Shown: piece after piece, positions 28,106-41,816 of the stretch | Numbering within the stretch: the first letter of the stretch is position 1 | How the letters are laid out: every line of letters starts with the position of its first letter | Origin: Corynebacterium haematomassiliense | GTDB lineage: Bacteria > Actinomycetota > Actinomycetes > Mycobacteriales > Mycobacteriaceae | Assembly (NCBI RefSeq): GCF_013978595.1 | Contig: NZ_JACDTZ010000001.1 | Location: forward strand, 1,612,001 to 1,676,000 | Reading direction: 5' to 3' | DNA length: 64,000 nt | Translations under genes and position numbers: made by a program | The notes under the pieces: generated by a model | Told to the model about the DNA's origin: nothing | The model's database searches: none | What the model saw: the letters and a program-made list of their open reading frames with translations, nothing else

Positions 28106-29055
28106 ATACTCCCGTGATGATCTCCGTAGCCGCCATCGTGTTCACCGACGAGCAGGGCCGCGTGCTGTGCGTGCGCAAACACACCAGCCCGCGCTTCCAG
28201 CTGCCGGGCGGCAAGCCGGAGCCCGGCGAGACGCTGGTGGACACCGCGCTGCGCGAGACCCGGGAGGAGGTTGGCCTGGACGTCGACGCGGAAGATCTGA
28301 GCTACCTGGGCCAGTTCAGCGCGCCGGCCTCCAACGAGCCGGGCTGCACCGTCACCTCGACAGTGTTTTTGCACCCCGGCGCCGGCCTGTCCCCCGCGCC
28401 GGCAGCGGAGATCGCCGAGGCCCGCTGGATCGACCCCACGGCCCCCGACGCCGAGCTCGCGCCGCTGCTGCGCGGCGAGATCTTCCCGGCGCTGAAGTCC
28501 CGCGAGATCGAAGCCATCGCGGTCTACGCCGGGGCGCGCGAGGGCACCAACCCCAACAACGCCGCGTTGGCCAGGTCATTCGGCGAGGCGTTGGCGGAGG
28601 CCGACATCACCTTGGTCTACGGCGGGTCCAAATTGGGGCTGATGGGCGAGGTGGCCGAGGGGGCGTCGACAAGCATTGGCATCCTCACTGAACACCTGGT
28701 CAACTACGAGCTACAGTACGAAGGCCTCGAGCGCCTCGAGGTGGTGACTACCATGTCCGAGCGCAAGGCCCGCATGAGCGAGCTTGCCGACGCCATCGTG
28801 GCCCTACCCGGCGGCGCCGGCACCCTGGACGAGCTGTTCGAGGAATGGACCAGCCAACAACTCGGCCTGCACAACAAACCGATCGGGCTGTTGGGCAGCG
28901 AGTTCTGGGCGCCGCTGGTGGCGATGATCGACCACATGGTGGAGCAGGGCTTCATGCGGCGCACAGACCGCGCGCACATGGTCGTCGCCGACGACCCGCA
29001 GGAACTCCTGGCCAAACTGCGCGCCTGGGCGCCGCCGGTGCCGCGCTGGCTCTAA
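28102..29055 (+). CDS. NUDIX hydrolase fused to LOG-family (TIGR00730) protein
   Basis: 317 residues in two domains. Residues 1-130 are a NUDIX hydrolase with a complete NUDIX box (GKPEPGETLVDTALRETREEVGLD). Residues 135-317 are a LOG-type Rossmann protein: VYAGAREGTNPNN, LVYGGSKLGLMG and the PGGAGTLDE motif, typical of cytokinin riboside 5'-monophosphate phosphoribohydrolases. LOG-type enzymes cleave the N-glycosidic bond of nucleoside monophosphates; NUDIX enzymes hydrolyse nucleoside diphosphate derivatives, so the fusion could make and then split a nucleotide. The GTG start overlaps the stop of the lipoprotein gene (GTGA), so the two are coupled. Confidence 0.9.
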   Translation: MNTPVMISVAAIVFTDEQGRVLCVRKHTSPRFQLPGGKPEPGETLVDTALRETREEVGLDVDAEDLSYLGQFSAPASNEPGCTVTSTVFLHPGAGLSPAPAAEIAEARWIDPTAPDAELAPLLRGEIFPALKSREIEAIAVYAGAREGTNPNNAALARSFGEALAEADITLVYGGSKLGLMGEVAEGASTSIGILTEHLVNYELQYEGLERLEVVTTMSERKARMSELADAIVALPGGAGTLDELFEEWTSQQLGLHNKPIGLLGSEFWAPLVAMIDHMVEQGFMRRTDRAHMVVADDPQELLAKLRAWAPPVPRWL

Positions 29056-29059
29056 GGGG

Positions 29060-29212
29060 TTACACCGCGACGTCGTTGTAGGGCATCATCGACGACACCC
29101 ACGGGTAAACAACCTCCATGAGCAGGAAAAACACGCCCACCAGAATGATCAGGGTGAGCAGCCACTTCACCGGAGCGGGGCCGGGAAGCTTGCGCCACAG
29201 TGCCGCATACAT
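29060..29212 (-). CDS. Small membrane protein downstream of sortase
   Basis: 50 residues (MYAALWRKLPGPAPVKWLL...) with one strong membrane helix, LLTLIILVGVFFLLMEVVYPW, and a short polar tail ending PYNDVAV. Proteins of this size and pattern follow class E sortase genes in many actinobacteria. Function unknown. The ATG at 29212 lies 2 bp after the sortase stop, so the two are co-translated. Confidence 0.75.
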   Translation of the reverse strand: MYAALWRKLPGPAPVKWLLTLIILVGVFFLLMEVVYPWVSSMMPYNDVAV

Positions 29213-29214
29213 CG

Positions 29215-30021
29215 CTATCGCACCTCTTTCTTGGCTTTCATGGCGGGCGGCAGCGCGCCCGACGGGTCCTTCGGCTGCACCTCCGTGCGCACCGCGTGGA
29301 TGATCATGCGCTCCGCGTTGGAGAACTGCGGATGGCACGTGGTCAGCGTGATCAGGCCCTCCATGCCCGGCTCCACCTTCGTCGAGCGGTTGCCCGGGAT
29401 GGGGTTGACCACCTCAATGTCACCCGGCAGCGTGATCTCGCGGCCTTTGACCTGCGCGTAGTCGCCTGCCGCGATGCGTTCGTTGAGCTCGCCGGGCAGG
29501 CAATCGATGCCTTCCCTGCGGCGCTCCCCCGGGTCTAGCGACATCGGCAGCACGCGGTAGGTCACCCACTCGGTCTGCGTTTCCACCACGATGGCGTCGC
29601 AAGCCTTCAGCGCACCTAAGTCGTTGAACGGGGCGCCCTTGCCCACGCGGTGCCCGGCCACGGCGAAGTTGCCGTCCTCGCCCGGCATCTGAGTGCCCGG
29701 GTAGCGGCCCGGGCCGGTGAGCAGCTGGTGCTCCTGGACGCCCTCGACGATGGCGAACTGGTAGTCCTGGCCGAACGCCGGGATGTACATGCGCGCGAAC
29801 GCGTCGCCCAGCTCCGTGGCCTTGGCCTGGCGGGGGTTGACCCACTGCTCTTCCAGACGGGTCTGCACCTCGTCCTGCATTTTGGCCGAGGCGATGTTTG
29901 TCCAATAAGACTCGTAAAACGCGAACAACAGCAGTAACACGCCGAACGTGAGCAGCAACTCGCCAATCACCTGCGAAGCGGTAACGCGGCGCGGCTGCGT
30001 GTGCATGTGGGCCGTGGTCAT
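29215..30021 (-). CDS. Class E sortase
   Basis: 268 residues with an N-terminal membrane anchor (VIGELLLTFGVLLLLFAFYES, about residues 18-40) and an extracytoplasmic sortase domain. The catalytic triad is His in FAVAGHRVGKGAPF, Cys in LITLTTCHPQFSN and Arg in SNAERMIIHAVR. Class E sortases act as housekeeping transpeptidases in high-GC Gram-positives and recognise LAXTG-like signals (family knowledge). No substrate gene with a sorting signal is in the window. Confidence 0.93.
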   Translation of the reverse strand: MTTAHMHTQPRRVTASQVIGELLLTFGVLLLLFAFYESYWTNIASAKMQDEVQTRLEEQWVNPRQAKATELGDAFARMYIPAFGQDYQFAIVEGVQEHQLLTGPGRYPGTQMPGEDGNFAVAGHRVGKGAPFNDLGALKACDAIVVETQTEWVTYRVLPMSLDPGERRREGIDCLPGELNERIAAGDYAQVKGREITLPGDIEVVNPIPGNRSTKVEPGMEGLITLTTCHPQFSNAERMIIHAVRTEVQPKDPSGALPPAMKAKKEVR

Positions 30022-30045
30022 GCGGCTCAGCGTAGCGCCGGCGCG

Positions 30046-30672
30046 CTAGATGGAGTAATCCGGCGGCGGCGCGCCCAGCGTGTTCTCCGCCAGGGCGCGG
30101 GCGGTGCGCAGCGGCTCGACGCTGTGCAGGATCCTCGCGCCGGACAGCCCGCCGTCGAGGAAGATCAGCAGCTCATCCGCCAGCGCGGAGGACTCGTAGC
30201 CGTTCTTCTCCGTCAACAGCGCGGTGATCGTTTCGTGCATCCAAGAGCGGTGCGCCATGCACGCCGCGATGATGCGCTCTTCCGACTCCACCTCGGGGCG
30301 CGGGTATTCGCCCGCGGCGTTGAGGAAGGGCGAACCGCGGAAGTCCTTGTCCGGCTCTTCGTCGATAGCCATGTCGAAGAATGCGAGGATCTTCGCGTCC
30401 GCGTCCGGCGCCTTCGCGGCCCGCTCGCCCCACCGGGCGCGGAACTGCTCGTCCAGCTGCTCCAGGTAGGCGATGACAAGGTTGTCCTTCGAGCCCAGCA
30501 GCGAATACAGCGAGGCCTTCGCCACGTCCGCCTCGCGCAGAATCCGGTCGATGCCGATGACGCGGATGCCTTCTTCGGTGAACAGTTTTGTTGCAGCGTC
30601 CAGCAGCCTTTGGCGCGGGCTCGGCCGGTCGCGGCGGCGTTGCGCTGGCTTCTTCTTGCTGGTGGTGGCCAA
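30046..30672 (-). CDS. TetR-family transcriptional regulator
   Basis: 208 residues. The N-terminal HTH is clear (RQRLLDAATKLFTEEGIRVIGIDRILREADVAKASLYSLLGSKDNLVIAYLE), followed by a helical ligand-binding domain. I prefer TTG 30672 as start because AGAAGGAG lies 6-7 bp before it; the longer frame has no support. The upstream region has ATATA repeats around 30704-30727, a possible autoregulatory site overlapping a TATATT -10. The gene it controls is not obvious; its neighbour, the sortase gene, is co-directional. Confidence 0.87.
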   Translation of the reverse strand: MATTSKKKPAQRRRDRPSPRQRLLDAATKLFTEEGIRVIGIDRILREADVAKASLYSLLGSKDNLVIAYLEQLDEQFRARWGERAAKAPDADAKILAFFDMAIDEEPDKDFRGSPFLNAAGEYPRPEVESEERIIAACMAHRSWMHETITALLTEKNGYESSALADELLIFLDGGLSGARILHSVEPLRTARALAENTLGAPPPDYSI

Positions 30673-30741
30673 GGAATACTCCTTCTTGGGTTGGTCGCCT
30701 ATCAATATAGACAAACCGGTACGTATATTCCACCGGGCACG

Positions 30742-30775
30742 AAAAAATCCCCCGGGTTCCACCCGAGGGATTTCG
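30742..30775 (-). terminator. Rho-independent terminator after the GlsB-like gene
   Basis: On the minus strand ATCCCTCGGGT pairs with ACCCGGGGGAT (one mismatch) around a GGA loop, followed by TTTTTT. It ends the transcript of the 30785-31054 gene and protects the TetR promoter. Confidence 0.85.
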
Positions 30776-30784
30776 CGCTTGTGC

Positions 30785-31054
30785 CTATCGACGCTTGCTG
30801 GTCACCAAATTGATGATCCACAGCAAAATCACCGCGCCGAGCAAGCAGGTGAGGAAGCTGAAGAACAGCCCGCCGCCGGCGACGTCCACGCCGAACACGG
30901 ACAGCAGCCAGCCGCCGAGCAGACCGCCGATAACGCCGACCACGATATTCAAGCCGATGCCCATCTGTGCGTCACGGTTCTGAATCTTGGAACCGATCCA
31001 GCCAGCAAGGCCGCCGATAACAATCCAACCGATAAGACCCATTGCAGGTGCCAT
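30785..31054 (-). CDS. GlsB/YeaQ/YmgE family stress-response membrane protein
   Basis: 89 residues with three membrane helices rich in glycine (GLIGWIVIGGLAGWIGSKI; GIGLNIVVGVIGGLLGGWLL; LFFSFLTCLLGAVILLWIINL). This is the transglycosylase-associated protein family, often induced by stress; no enzyme activity is known. The start is ATG 31054. Confidence 0.93.
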   Translation of the reverse strand: MAPAMGLIGWIVIGGLAGWIGSKIQNRDAQMGIGLNIVVGVIGGLLGGWLLSVFGVDVAGGGLFFSFLTCLLGAVILLWIINLVTSKRR

Positions 31055-31158
31055 AGTGTTTCAAACCCTTCTAATTGCTTTAATCATTACGGGAGCCATT
31101 ATGCGCCTCTTATGATTTGGGCGAGCAACGCATCGCATGCAATTGCGTAACAATTCGC

Positions 31159-32055
31159 TTACGAATCTTGTGTACGCACGACCATCATCGGGCACGGCGC
31201 TTCCTGCAGCAGCGCGCGCGACGTGGAGCCCAGCAGCATGCCCTTGAAGCCGCCCCGGCCGTGGGAGCCGGTGACCAGCAGCTGCGCGCCTTCGGCGGCG
31301 CTGGCCAGCGCACGGACCGGGCGGTCGCGCGTGATGGTCTTCTTCACCACCACGTCCGGGTACTGCTCCGCGAGCTCGTTCAGGTAGCTGCCAAGCAGCT
31401 CTTCTTTCTCCGCCTGCACAGCCTTCCAGTGGTCCTCGGAGACCGCATATCCTGCGCCCGGGCCCTGGATTTGAGTGTCAACCCAGGTGTGCACCGCGTG
31501 CAGCTCAGCACCGCGCGCGGCCGCCTCCTCGAAGGCAACTTCGGTGGCGCGGCGGGACACCTCAGAGCCGTCCACGCCGACCACGACAGGGCCATACTTG
31601 TTCGCTTCAGTCACCGCGTTGTCTTCGCGAACAACCACCACCGGGCAGGACGCGTGCGAGACGACGGCGCCGGATACGGAGCCGAGCACCATGCCGGAAA
31701 TGCCGCTCAGGCCGCGCGAGCCCATGACCACCATGGTGCATTCCTTCGACATCTCCAGCAGCATGTCAATCGGAGAGCCCTCCGCGACCGCGTGGCCGAT
31801 GTGCAGGTCCGGCGCAACATCGAGCGCGATTTCGCGCGCGCGGTCAACGGTCTGCAGGGTCTCACGCTGCAGCTCGTCAAAGACCTCTTGTGGCGGCACC
31901 ATGCCCTCCGCGTACAGGAACTGCGGCATGGAGTAGGCCGCCGCGAGCCGCAGCGGGATGTTGCGCTTCATCGCCGTATTTGCGGCCCACCGGACCGCAT
32001 TGTCGGAGGCGGGGCTGTCGTCGACGGCAACAACAACGATATCTTCCTGGGTCAT
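31159..32055 (-). CDS. Universal stress protein, two UspA domains
   Basis: 298 residues with two tandem Usp domains. Each has the ATP-binding G-2x-G-9x-G(S/T) pattern: GSRGLSGISGMVLGSVSGAVV near residue 115 and GSHGRGGFKGMLLGSTSRALL near residue 265. An ATP-binding, dimeric stress protein is expected. ATG 32055 follows AGGAAAGG by 7 bp. An IVVVAVDDSPASDNAVRWA start motif is typical. Confidence 0.93.
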   Translation of the reverse strand: MTQEDIVVVAVDDSPASDNAVRWAANTAMKRNIPLRLAAAYSMPQFLYAEGMVPPQEVFDELQRETLQTVDRAREIALDVAPDLHIGHAVAEGSPIDMLLEMSKECTMVVMGSRGLSGISGMVLGSVSGAVVSHASCPVVVVREDNAVTEANKYGPVVVGVDGSEVSRRATEVAFEEAAARGAELHAVHTWVDTQIQGPGAGYAVSEDHWKAVQAEKEELLGSYLNELAEQYPDVVVKKTITRDRPVRALASAAEGAQLLVTGSHGRGGFKGMLLGSTSRALLQEAPCPMMVVRTQDS

Positions 32056-32113
32056 GTGCAAACCTTTCCTAGGATCGGCTGGTTATATCCCCATTCTAGT
32101 GCCGTCCGCGGGG

Positions 32114-32260
32114 TTAGCGCGGCAGTTCCTGCGGCGTCGCCGCCGGCGCGTTCGCGGGGAACAGCACCTGGTAGATCACGCTCAGAACGTCCATGATGGT
32201 CTTGCCGATGCCGTCCGAGAAGAACGCCACCAGCGGTTCAACCAATGCTCCAAAATCCAT
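32114..32260 (-). CDS. 48-residue amphipathic protein, unknown
   Basis: A short frame, MDFGALVEPLVAFFSDGIG..., ending ATPQELPR. It has one helical, mildly acidic amphipathic stretch and no clear signal peptide. Its codon use (GAC, CTG, GTG, ATC) looks like that of neighbouring genes. A TAGATT hexamer 7 bp before the ATG suggests a leaderless message. Size and character recall the tiny PorA/PorH cell-wall channel peptides of Corynebacterium, but I see no sequence identity. It starts 22 bp from, and divergent to, the RluA-type gene. Confidence 0.6.
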   Translation of the reverse strand: MDFGALVEPLVAFFSDGIGKTIMDVLSVIYQVLFPANAPAATPQELPR

Positions 32261-32282
32261 GGCGGCTAATCTACTACACAGC

Positions 32283-33263
32283 ATGGCACGGAAGAAGACT
32301 CAGAAGACGGGGCCGCTGCCGCCCCGCGACGGCCTCGGCGCCTCCCGCGCGCGTGTGCCAGAAGGCCCAGGCATCACGGCCGCCGACTTCATCTGGGAAC
32401 TGGTGTCCACCCAACGCCACCGCCACCCCGAGGACAACGTGGATGGGGTGCTGGCGAGGTTCACCGAAGGTCTCGTCGTAAAGCGAGATGGGTCCCCCAT
32501 TGCAGCGGATGACCTGCTGGAACCGGGCACCGACGTGTTCTTCTACCGCCGCCCGGCCCCCGAAAAGCCCGTCCCCCACCAGATCACCACAGTGTTCGAG
32601 GACGACGACCTTCTCGTCGTGGACAAACCGCCATTCATCGCCACAATGCCCCGCGGCTCCCACATCACCGAAACCGCGACCGTGCGGCTGCGGCGCGCCA
32701 CCGGGAACGAAGAGCTCACGCCCGCGCACCGCCTCGACCGCGCCACCTCAGGGCTCCTTCTCCTGACCAAACGCCGCGCCATCCGCGGCGCCTACCAGGA
32801 GCTCTTCGCGCGCCGCGAGGTACGCAAGGAGTACCAAGCAATCGCATTGCTTCACGACGTCCCTCCGGCCACCCCCTGGCACCACCACCTCACCAAACAG
32901 TCCGGCGAACCCGCAGCGAGGCTGGTGCCCGGCGAAGAACCCAACGCCACGACAGTGGTTGACAGCGTTTCCCGCCTCGACCCTGACCTGGAGGCGTCGT
33001 TGCAGAAGCGCTACGGGGTTGCAGGCGCCCTAGGGCGGTATGTTTTGCAGCCAGAAACCGGACGCACACATCAGCTACGCGTGCAAATGATGGCGGAGGC
33101 CGCCCCAATTCTTGGCGACCGCATCTACCCCACACTGTTGCCCGCCGACGACGAGGACTTCGCCGTACCGATGCTGCTCAGGTGCACCGGCCTAGAGTTC
33201 ACCGACCCATTGAGCGGGTGCGTTCGGGACTTCAAGCTCAGCGACGACTGGCCTGTGCTGTAG
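32283..33263 (+). CDS. RluA-family RNA pseudouridine synthase
   Basis: 326 residues. The catalytic aspartate is in HRLDRATSGLLLLTK; LLVVDKPPFIATMPRG and GRTHQLRVQMM are the other family motifs. An N-terminal S4-like segment (about 25-85) precedes the catalytic domain. It isomerises uridine in rRNA or tRNA; the target cannot be told by eye. ATG 32283 gives a basic N-terminus (MARKKTQKTG). No terminator is visible in the repeat-filled DNA that follows. Confidence 0.93.
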   Translation: MARKKTQKTGPLPPRDGLGASRARVPEGPGITAADFIWELVSTQRHRHPEDNVDGVLARFTEGLVVKRDGSPIAADDLLEPGTDVFFYRRPAPEKPVPHQITTVFEDDDLLVVDKPPFIATMPRGSHITETATVRLRRATGNEELTPAHRLDRATSGLLLLTKRRAIRGAYQELFARREVRKEYQAIALLHDVPPATPWHHHLTKQSGEPAARLVPGEEPNATTVVDSVSRLDPDLEASLQKRYGVAGALGRYVLQPETGRTHQLRVQMMAEAAPILGDRIYPTLLPADDEDFAVPMLLRCTGLEFTDPLSGCVRDFKLSDDWPVL

Positions 33264-34150
33264 CTGCGACTCCTCCGCGCCGGAAGTTTTGACTTGCGTT
33301 GGTGGGTGTCGACCCATTGTTGGTGGGGCCGTGGTTGTCCGCAATGCGGAAGTCCGCACGGCGGATTTCCCAGGGGCGCCGGCAGCCTGGGGGGTGGTCT
33401 CCGCTGCTCAGCTAAGGGGCCCCTGCGGCGACGTGCGGCGTACCGGTTGTGCACGAATCGACAGCGCTGCCACGTTTGCCCAGGTGAATTCTGGGGAGGC
33501 GGGTTGTTTCGTCGATTCGTACAATTCGTGGGTGCGGGCCAATGATGGGTGTGTGCGGGGTTGTCCGCAATGCGGAGTCCGCAATGGCGCCGGCAGCCTG
33601 GGGGTGGTCTCGTAGAAGTTGACGACCGGCCGGTATCCGGCGACCGTTTCCCCAGGTCGCAAATCGGTGTTGTCAGCTTTTGCGAAACCCCATCTACCGG
33701 ACAGCAAGTTCGTTGGAGTGCACCCATAGTTGGCGGCACCGCCGTTGTCCGCAATGCGGAGTTTGGTGCCAATGATGGGTGCGGGTGTGGTTGTCCGCAA
33801 TGCGGCGTCCGCAAGGGCGCCGGAAGAGGTGTCTCGCAGAAGTTGACGAGCGGCCGGTTTTCACCCCGTGTTTCTCCAGGTTGCAAAACGCTGTTGTCAG
33901 CTTTTACGAAACCCCGCCTACCGGACGGCAGGTCCGTTGGTGTCCACCCATTGTTGGCGGTGTCGCTGGTGTCCGCAATGCGAAGTTTGCTCGGGTACGG
34001 AAATTCGTGGGTTCCCGCCAATGATGGGTGCGGGCGGGGTTGTCCGCAATGCGTAAGTCCGCACGACACCGGGTGCTTGTGGGTGCACACCAATTGTTGG
34101 TGTCGGTCGTGTTGTCCGCAATGCGCAACCCCGCAAACATGCAACACCAA
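33264..34150. repeat. Non-coding region with degenerate repeats
   Basis: About 890 bp between the RluA-type gene and the rRNA terminator. It contains seven copies of a core close to GTTGTCCGCAATGCGGA (33334, 33560, 33744, 33790, 33969, 34039, 34111), which holds the odd palindrome TCCGCAATGCGGA. Each is preceded about 20-30 bp upstream by a CCAATNNTGG-like motif. A 78-bp element at 33447-33524 has terminal inverted repeats TTGTGCACGAATCGAC and GTCGATTCGTACAA. A segment of about 224 bp is duplicated in tandem (33607-33830 and 33831-34060). Long open frames here are by-products of repeat composition. An inverted copy of the core plus the 78-bp element occurs at 59364-59492. Confidence 0.85.
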
Positions 34151-34156
34151 AAGAAG

Positions 34157-34190
34157 GCACCCGCCACACAAATGGTTGTGTGGCGGGTGC
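34157..34190 (-). terminator. rRNA operon terminator
   Basis: Perfect 15-bp arms, GCACCCGCCACACAA and TTGTGTGGCGGGTGC, around ATGG. On the minus strand it is followed by CTTCTTTT. It lies about 20 bp beyond the 3' end of 5S rRNA. Confidence 0.93.
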
Positions 34191-34208
34191 TTGTTGTGTG
34201 AAGTTGTT

Positions 34209-34327
34209 GGGTCGGCGGTAACCTACTCTCCCACTCCCTCCCGGGGGCAGTACCATCGGCGCGGGCGGGCTTAGCTTCCGGGTTCGGAATGGGACCGGGC
34301 GTTTCCCCGCCGCCATCAACCACCGAC
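34209..34327 (-). rRNA. rrf: 5S ribosomal RNA
   Basis: Read on the minus strand, the segment has GGTGGTTGATGGCGGCGGGGAAACGCC and CCCATTCCGAACCCGGAAGC, both hallmarks of actinobacterial 5S rRNA, and ends with GGTTACCGCCGAC. Ends are estimated to within a few bases. It is the last gene of the 16S-23S-5S operon. Confidence 0.93.
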
Positions 34328-34486
34328 ACACCTGTGGGGGCGTGTACGGCTGATCATGTCAGCAGTATGTAATTGTGTCGGCCAACACTGTGTGTGGTGT
34401 TGGTGTGTTGTGTCAGTGACTGCACAGTGGACGCGGAGCATGTTGCTCTTGCTTGTGTTTGTTTCGCGGTGTTCACACCCTTGGTT

Positions 34487-39503
<5,017 letters not shown>

Positions 39504-40036
39504 TTTCAGAAAGAAACAGGCCGTGAAAAGCCCAAACCCAACCAAAAACAAACCAACCAACACCCAAAACCAGGGCATCAAGTGACTGGCAAAAATCCAA
39601 AAATTACAAAGGTTCAACAACCAACCCCCAACCCGACGGGGTCGAAAACACAGGGGTCGGCCAAAAATACGTGAAACATGTTCAACCACACCCCACGCAC
39701 ACTGAACCAAACAGATGACGCGATCCATCATTGGAATTCAACCACGCCACCACCGGCACACACCCACAACAGGGCGCACACCACACAGTGCACAAAACGA
39801 GGCAGGCAAACACACCCACGCAACAAAAGTACATTGGCACACTATCGAGTTCTCAAACAACACCAGCACACCCAAACCAACCCACACAACAGTGGACCAG
39901 CCTCAAGTGACTTTGGAATCTGCCAGCGATTGTTTTCCTGCCCGCCACACAAACCGGAAAGAATCTCACTTTCCAGCGGGGCGTTGTCGGTCTCGCTGAC
40001 TCGATATAAGTTACACACACCCCACACACAACACAA
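39504..40036 (-). promoter_or_regulatory. rRNA operon leader and promoter region
   Basis: About 530 bp upstream of 16S without a gene. A likely promoter has TTATAT (-10, plus-strand positions 40004-40009) and TTGTGT 16 bp upstream on the minus strand. CACTATCGAGTTCTCAAAC (39840-39858) is the leader copy of the box also found in the spacer. The region is A/C-rich on the plus strand; I see no tRNA. Confidence 0.6.
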
Positions 40037-40059
40037 ACCCGCAGCGCACAGACTGTTTT

Positions 40060-41058
40060 CTACCTGTTCTTAAGCGCTTGTTTGGGGTTCATATAGCCAC
40101 CCAAATACGCCACCTGCATCACTACACCAACCAACAACAGCGCTCCGGCGACGACAAGGACGTAAACGGTCTCACTGTCCGTGAAGCTTTCCACTTCAAC
40201 GGCTCGCGAGATGGGGATAAATAGGAATATCGTTGGATACAGCCCCATTTCGCTGCGCCGGGCTTTCAAGACCGATCCCAGCACCGCGCAGGCGAACGCA
40301 CCCGCCGCCCCGACCACCACCGCGGCCCAGCTCAAACTCGAGACAACACCAACAACGACCATATAAAGCAGCACTGAGACAACTGTTGCCGCGAGCGATA
40401 CTCCAAGCCAGCGCCGACGTGGCACCCCGTAGCTGGCGCCCACGTCTGTTCCGGCGATTGCCGAGCCGTGCATGCAATACATGCCGTACCAAACCAGCAG
40501 CGGCAAAGCCCCAATCCACACTCTGAGCGGCTCCGAACCAATGAAGCTTGCCAGGTACAGCGTCACGCAATGCGCCGCCGCGATACCGAATGCCCAGAGC
40601 AGCTGAGGTGTCCACACCAGCTCCACAAGGAAGCCGCGCGAGCCTAAGCGCGGCCGAACACGCTCACTCGCTTCGGGCACCTCGCCGGTGACGTAGCGCT
40701 GCCCCATGAGCAGGCCCATCGCCACAGCCCCCAAGGCGCCCACAACTCCAAACCAATCAGGCCGCAGCAGCAACGCGACGGCCGCGCCAATCACCACCGC
40801 CGGCACCACCGACATCGCGGCCAGTCGTAGCCGTCGACCCCGCGGCATGCCGTAGGCCGCGTACGCCGTCTTTTCCATTGAGAGCGCGCCGATGACAAAC
40901 AAGGTCACAAATGCAGGCGTCATCACCGCAGTAAGCGGGTGGTCCGTAATCGTCGCGCCGAGCGCGAACATCGCCGCCAGCGGCACCATCCACAGCAACC
41001 TGTACAGCGAGGGCGCGACGAACTGGTGGCGAAAGAATCCGGGCAAGGTCGTGTTCAT
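40060..41058 (-). CDS. Membrane permease subunit of a GntR-linked ABC transporter
   Basis: 332 residues with about eight to ten hydrophobic segments and no soluble domain. It is not close to a family I can name from sequence. Its ATG overlaps the stop of the ATPase gene, so it is the permease of that transporter. Operons of a YtrA-type regulator, ATPase and permease typically respond to membrane or cell-wall stress such as antimicrobial peptides (family knowledge); the substrate here is unknown. Confidence 0.75.
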   Translation of the reverse strand: MNTTLPGFFRHQFVAPSLYRLLWMVPLAAMFALGATITDHPLTAVMTPAFVTLFVIGALSMEKTAYAAYGMPRGRRLRLAAMSVVPAVVIGAAVALLLRPDWFGVVGALGAVAMGLLMGQRYVTGEVPEASERVRPRLGSRGFLVELVWTPQLLWAFGIAAAHCVTLYLASFIGSEPLRVWIGALPLLVWYGMYCMHGSAIAGTDVGASYGVPRRRWLGVSLAATVVSVLLYMVVVGVVSSLSWAAVVVGAAGAFACAVLGSVLKARRSEMGLYPTIFLFIPISRAVEVESFTDSETVYVLVVAGALLLVGVVMQVAYLGGYMNPKQALKNR

Positions 41059-41816
41059 CAGTACACCTCCAGGTAGTGCTCGATGAGGTCGTCGAAGCGG
41101 GCGGGGCGGGCGTGGCGCGGCGCGGCGTCGATAGGCAAAAGCTCCCCTCCCACAACCGCGAAGGCGTCGGCGACTTCAGGGGCACATTGCTTTGCGACGG
41201 CCCCCTCACGCCCCAGAATCACTGCCGTATCCAGCACCTTCGCGGCGTCTTCGATGTGATGGGTGGCCATGACGATGGTGCGGCCGGTGTCCGCCTGGTC
41301 CAGCAGGTGGCGGTAGAACACCTCGGTGTTGTGGGTGTCCAGGCCGACGTAGGGCTCGTCCAGGAGCAGAAGATCGGTGCCGGATGCCAAGCCGATGACG
41401 ATGGCGACCATGGCCCGTTGGCCGCGGGAAAGTTTCTCGTAACGGGTTTCCAGTGCCTGGTCCATGGCGAAGTCGGCGGTCAGCGCGTCGGCAAGCTGCT
41501 GGTCCCAGGTGCGGTAGCGCAACCGCGCACCCTTGATCACGTCCGCGCCGGACCACGTGCCCGGGTAGGCGGTATCAACGCCGGTCAGGCACGTGTTGTC
41601 CATGACGAAGGCGTTGTCGAAGGGGCGCACGCCGAACACCTCGACGGTGCCGGAGGTGGGTTTGAGTTGACCGGAGAGGATGCGCAGCAGCGTAGATTTT
41701 CCCACGCCGTTGCGGCCGAGCAGGCCGTGGATGCCGGGGCCCAGATCCAGGTCGACGCCGGTGAGCACGTCCTTGGAACCGAAGCTGCGGGTCAGGTCGC
41801 GGGTGTGGATGGTCAT
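41058..41816 (-). CDS. ABC transporter ATPase
   Basis: 252 residues. Walker A GRNGVGKST, Q-loop region near VMDNTCLTGVD, signature KLSRGQRAMVAIVIGLA (SRGQR instead of SGGQ), Walker B DLLLLDEPYVGLD and H-loop VMATHHIED. The order GntR-ATPase-permease with overlapping ends (start within the stop of the regulator gene, stop within the start of the permease gene) shows one translationally coupled operon. Confidence 0.92.
   Translation of the reverse strand: MTIHTRDLTRSFGSKDVLTGVDLDLGPGIHGLLGRNGVGKSTLLRILSGQLKPTSGTVEVFGVRPFDNAFVMDNTCLTGVDTAYPGTWSGADVIKGARLRYRTWDQQLADALTADFAMDQALETRYEKLSRGQRAMVAIVIGLASGTDLLLLDEPYVGLDTHNTEVFYRHLLDQADTGRTIVMATHHIEDAAKVLDTAVILGREGAVAKQCAPEVADAFAVVGGELLPIDAAPRHARPARFDDLIEHYLEVY

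Noticed and set aside
33334..34127. CRISPR array
   Set aside because: The TCCGCAATGCGGA copies are spaced irregularly (46 to 226 bp), the intervening DNA is itself repeated, and no cas gene is near.
33125..34331. Long open frames on both strands (up to about 350 codons) in the repeat region
   Set aside because: They are rich in Cys/His/Pro/Thr, follow the repeated nucleotide units, overlap each other and the 5S gene, and resemble no protein family.
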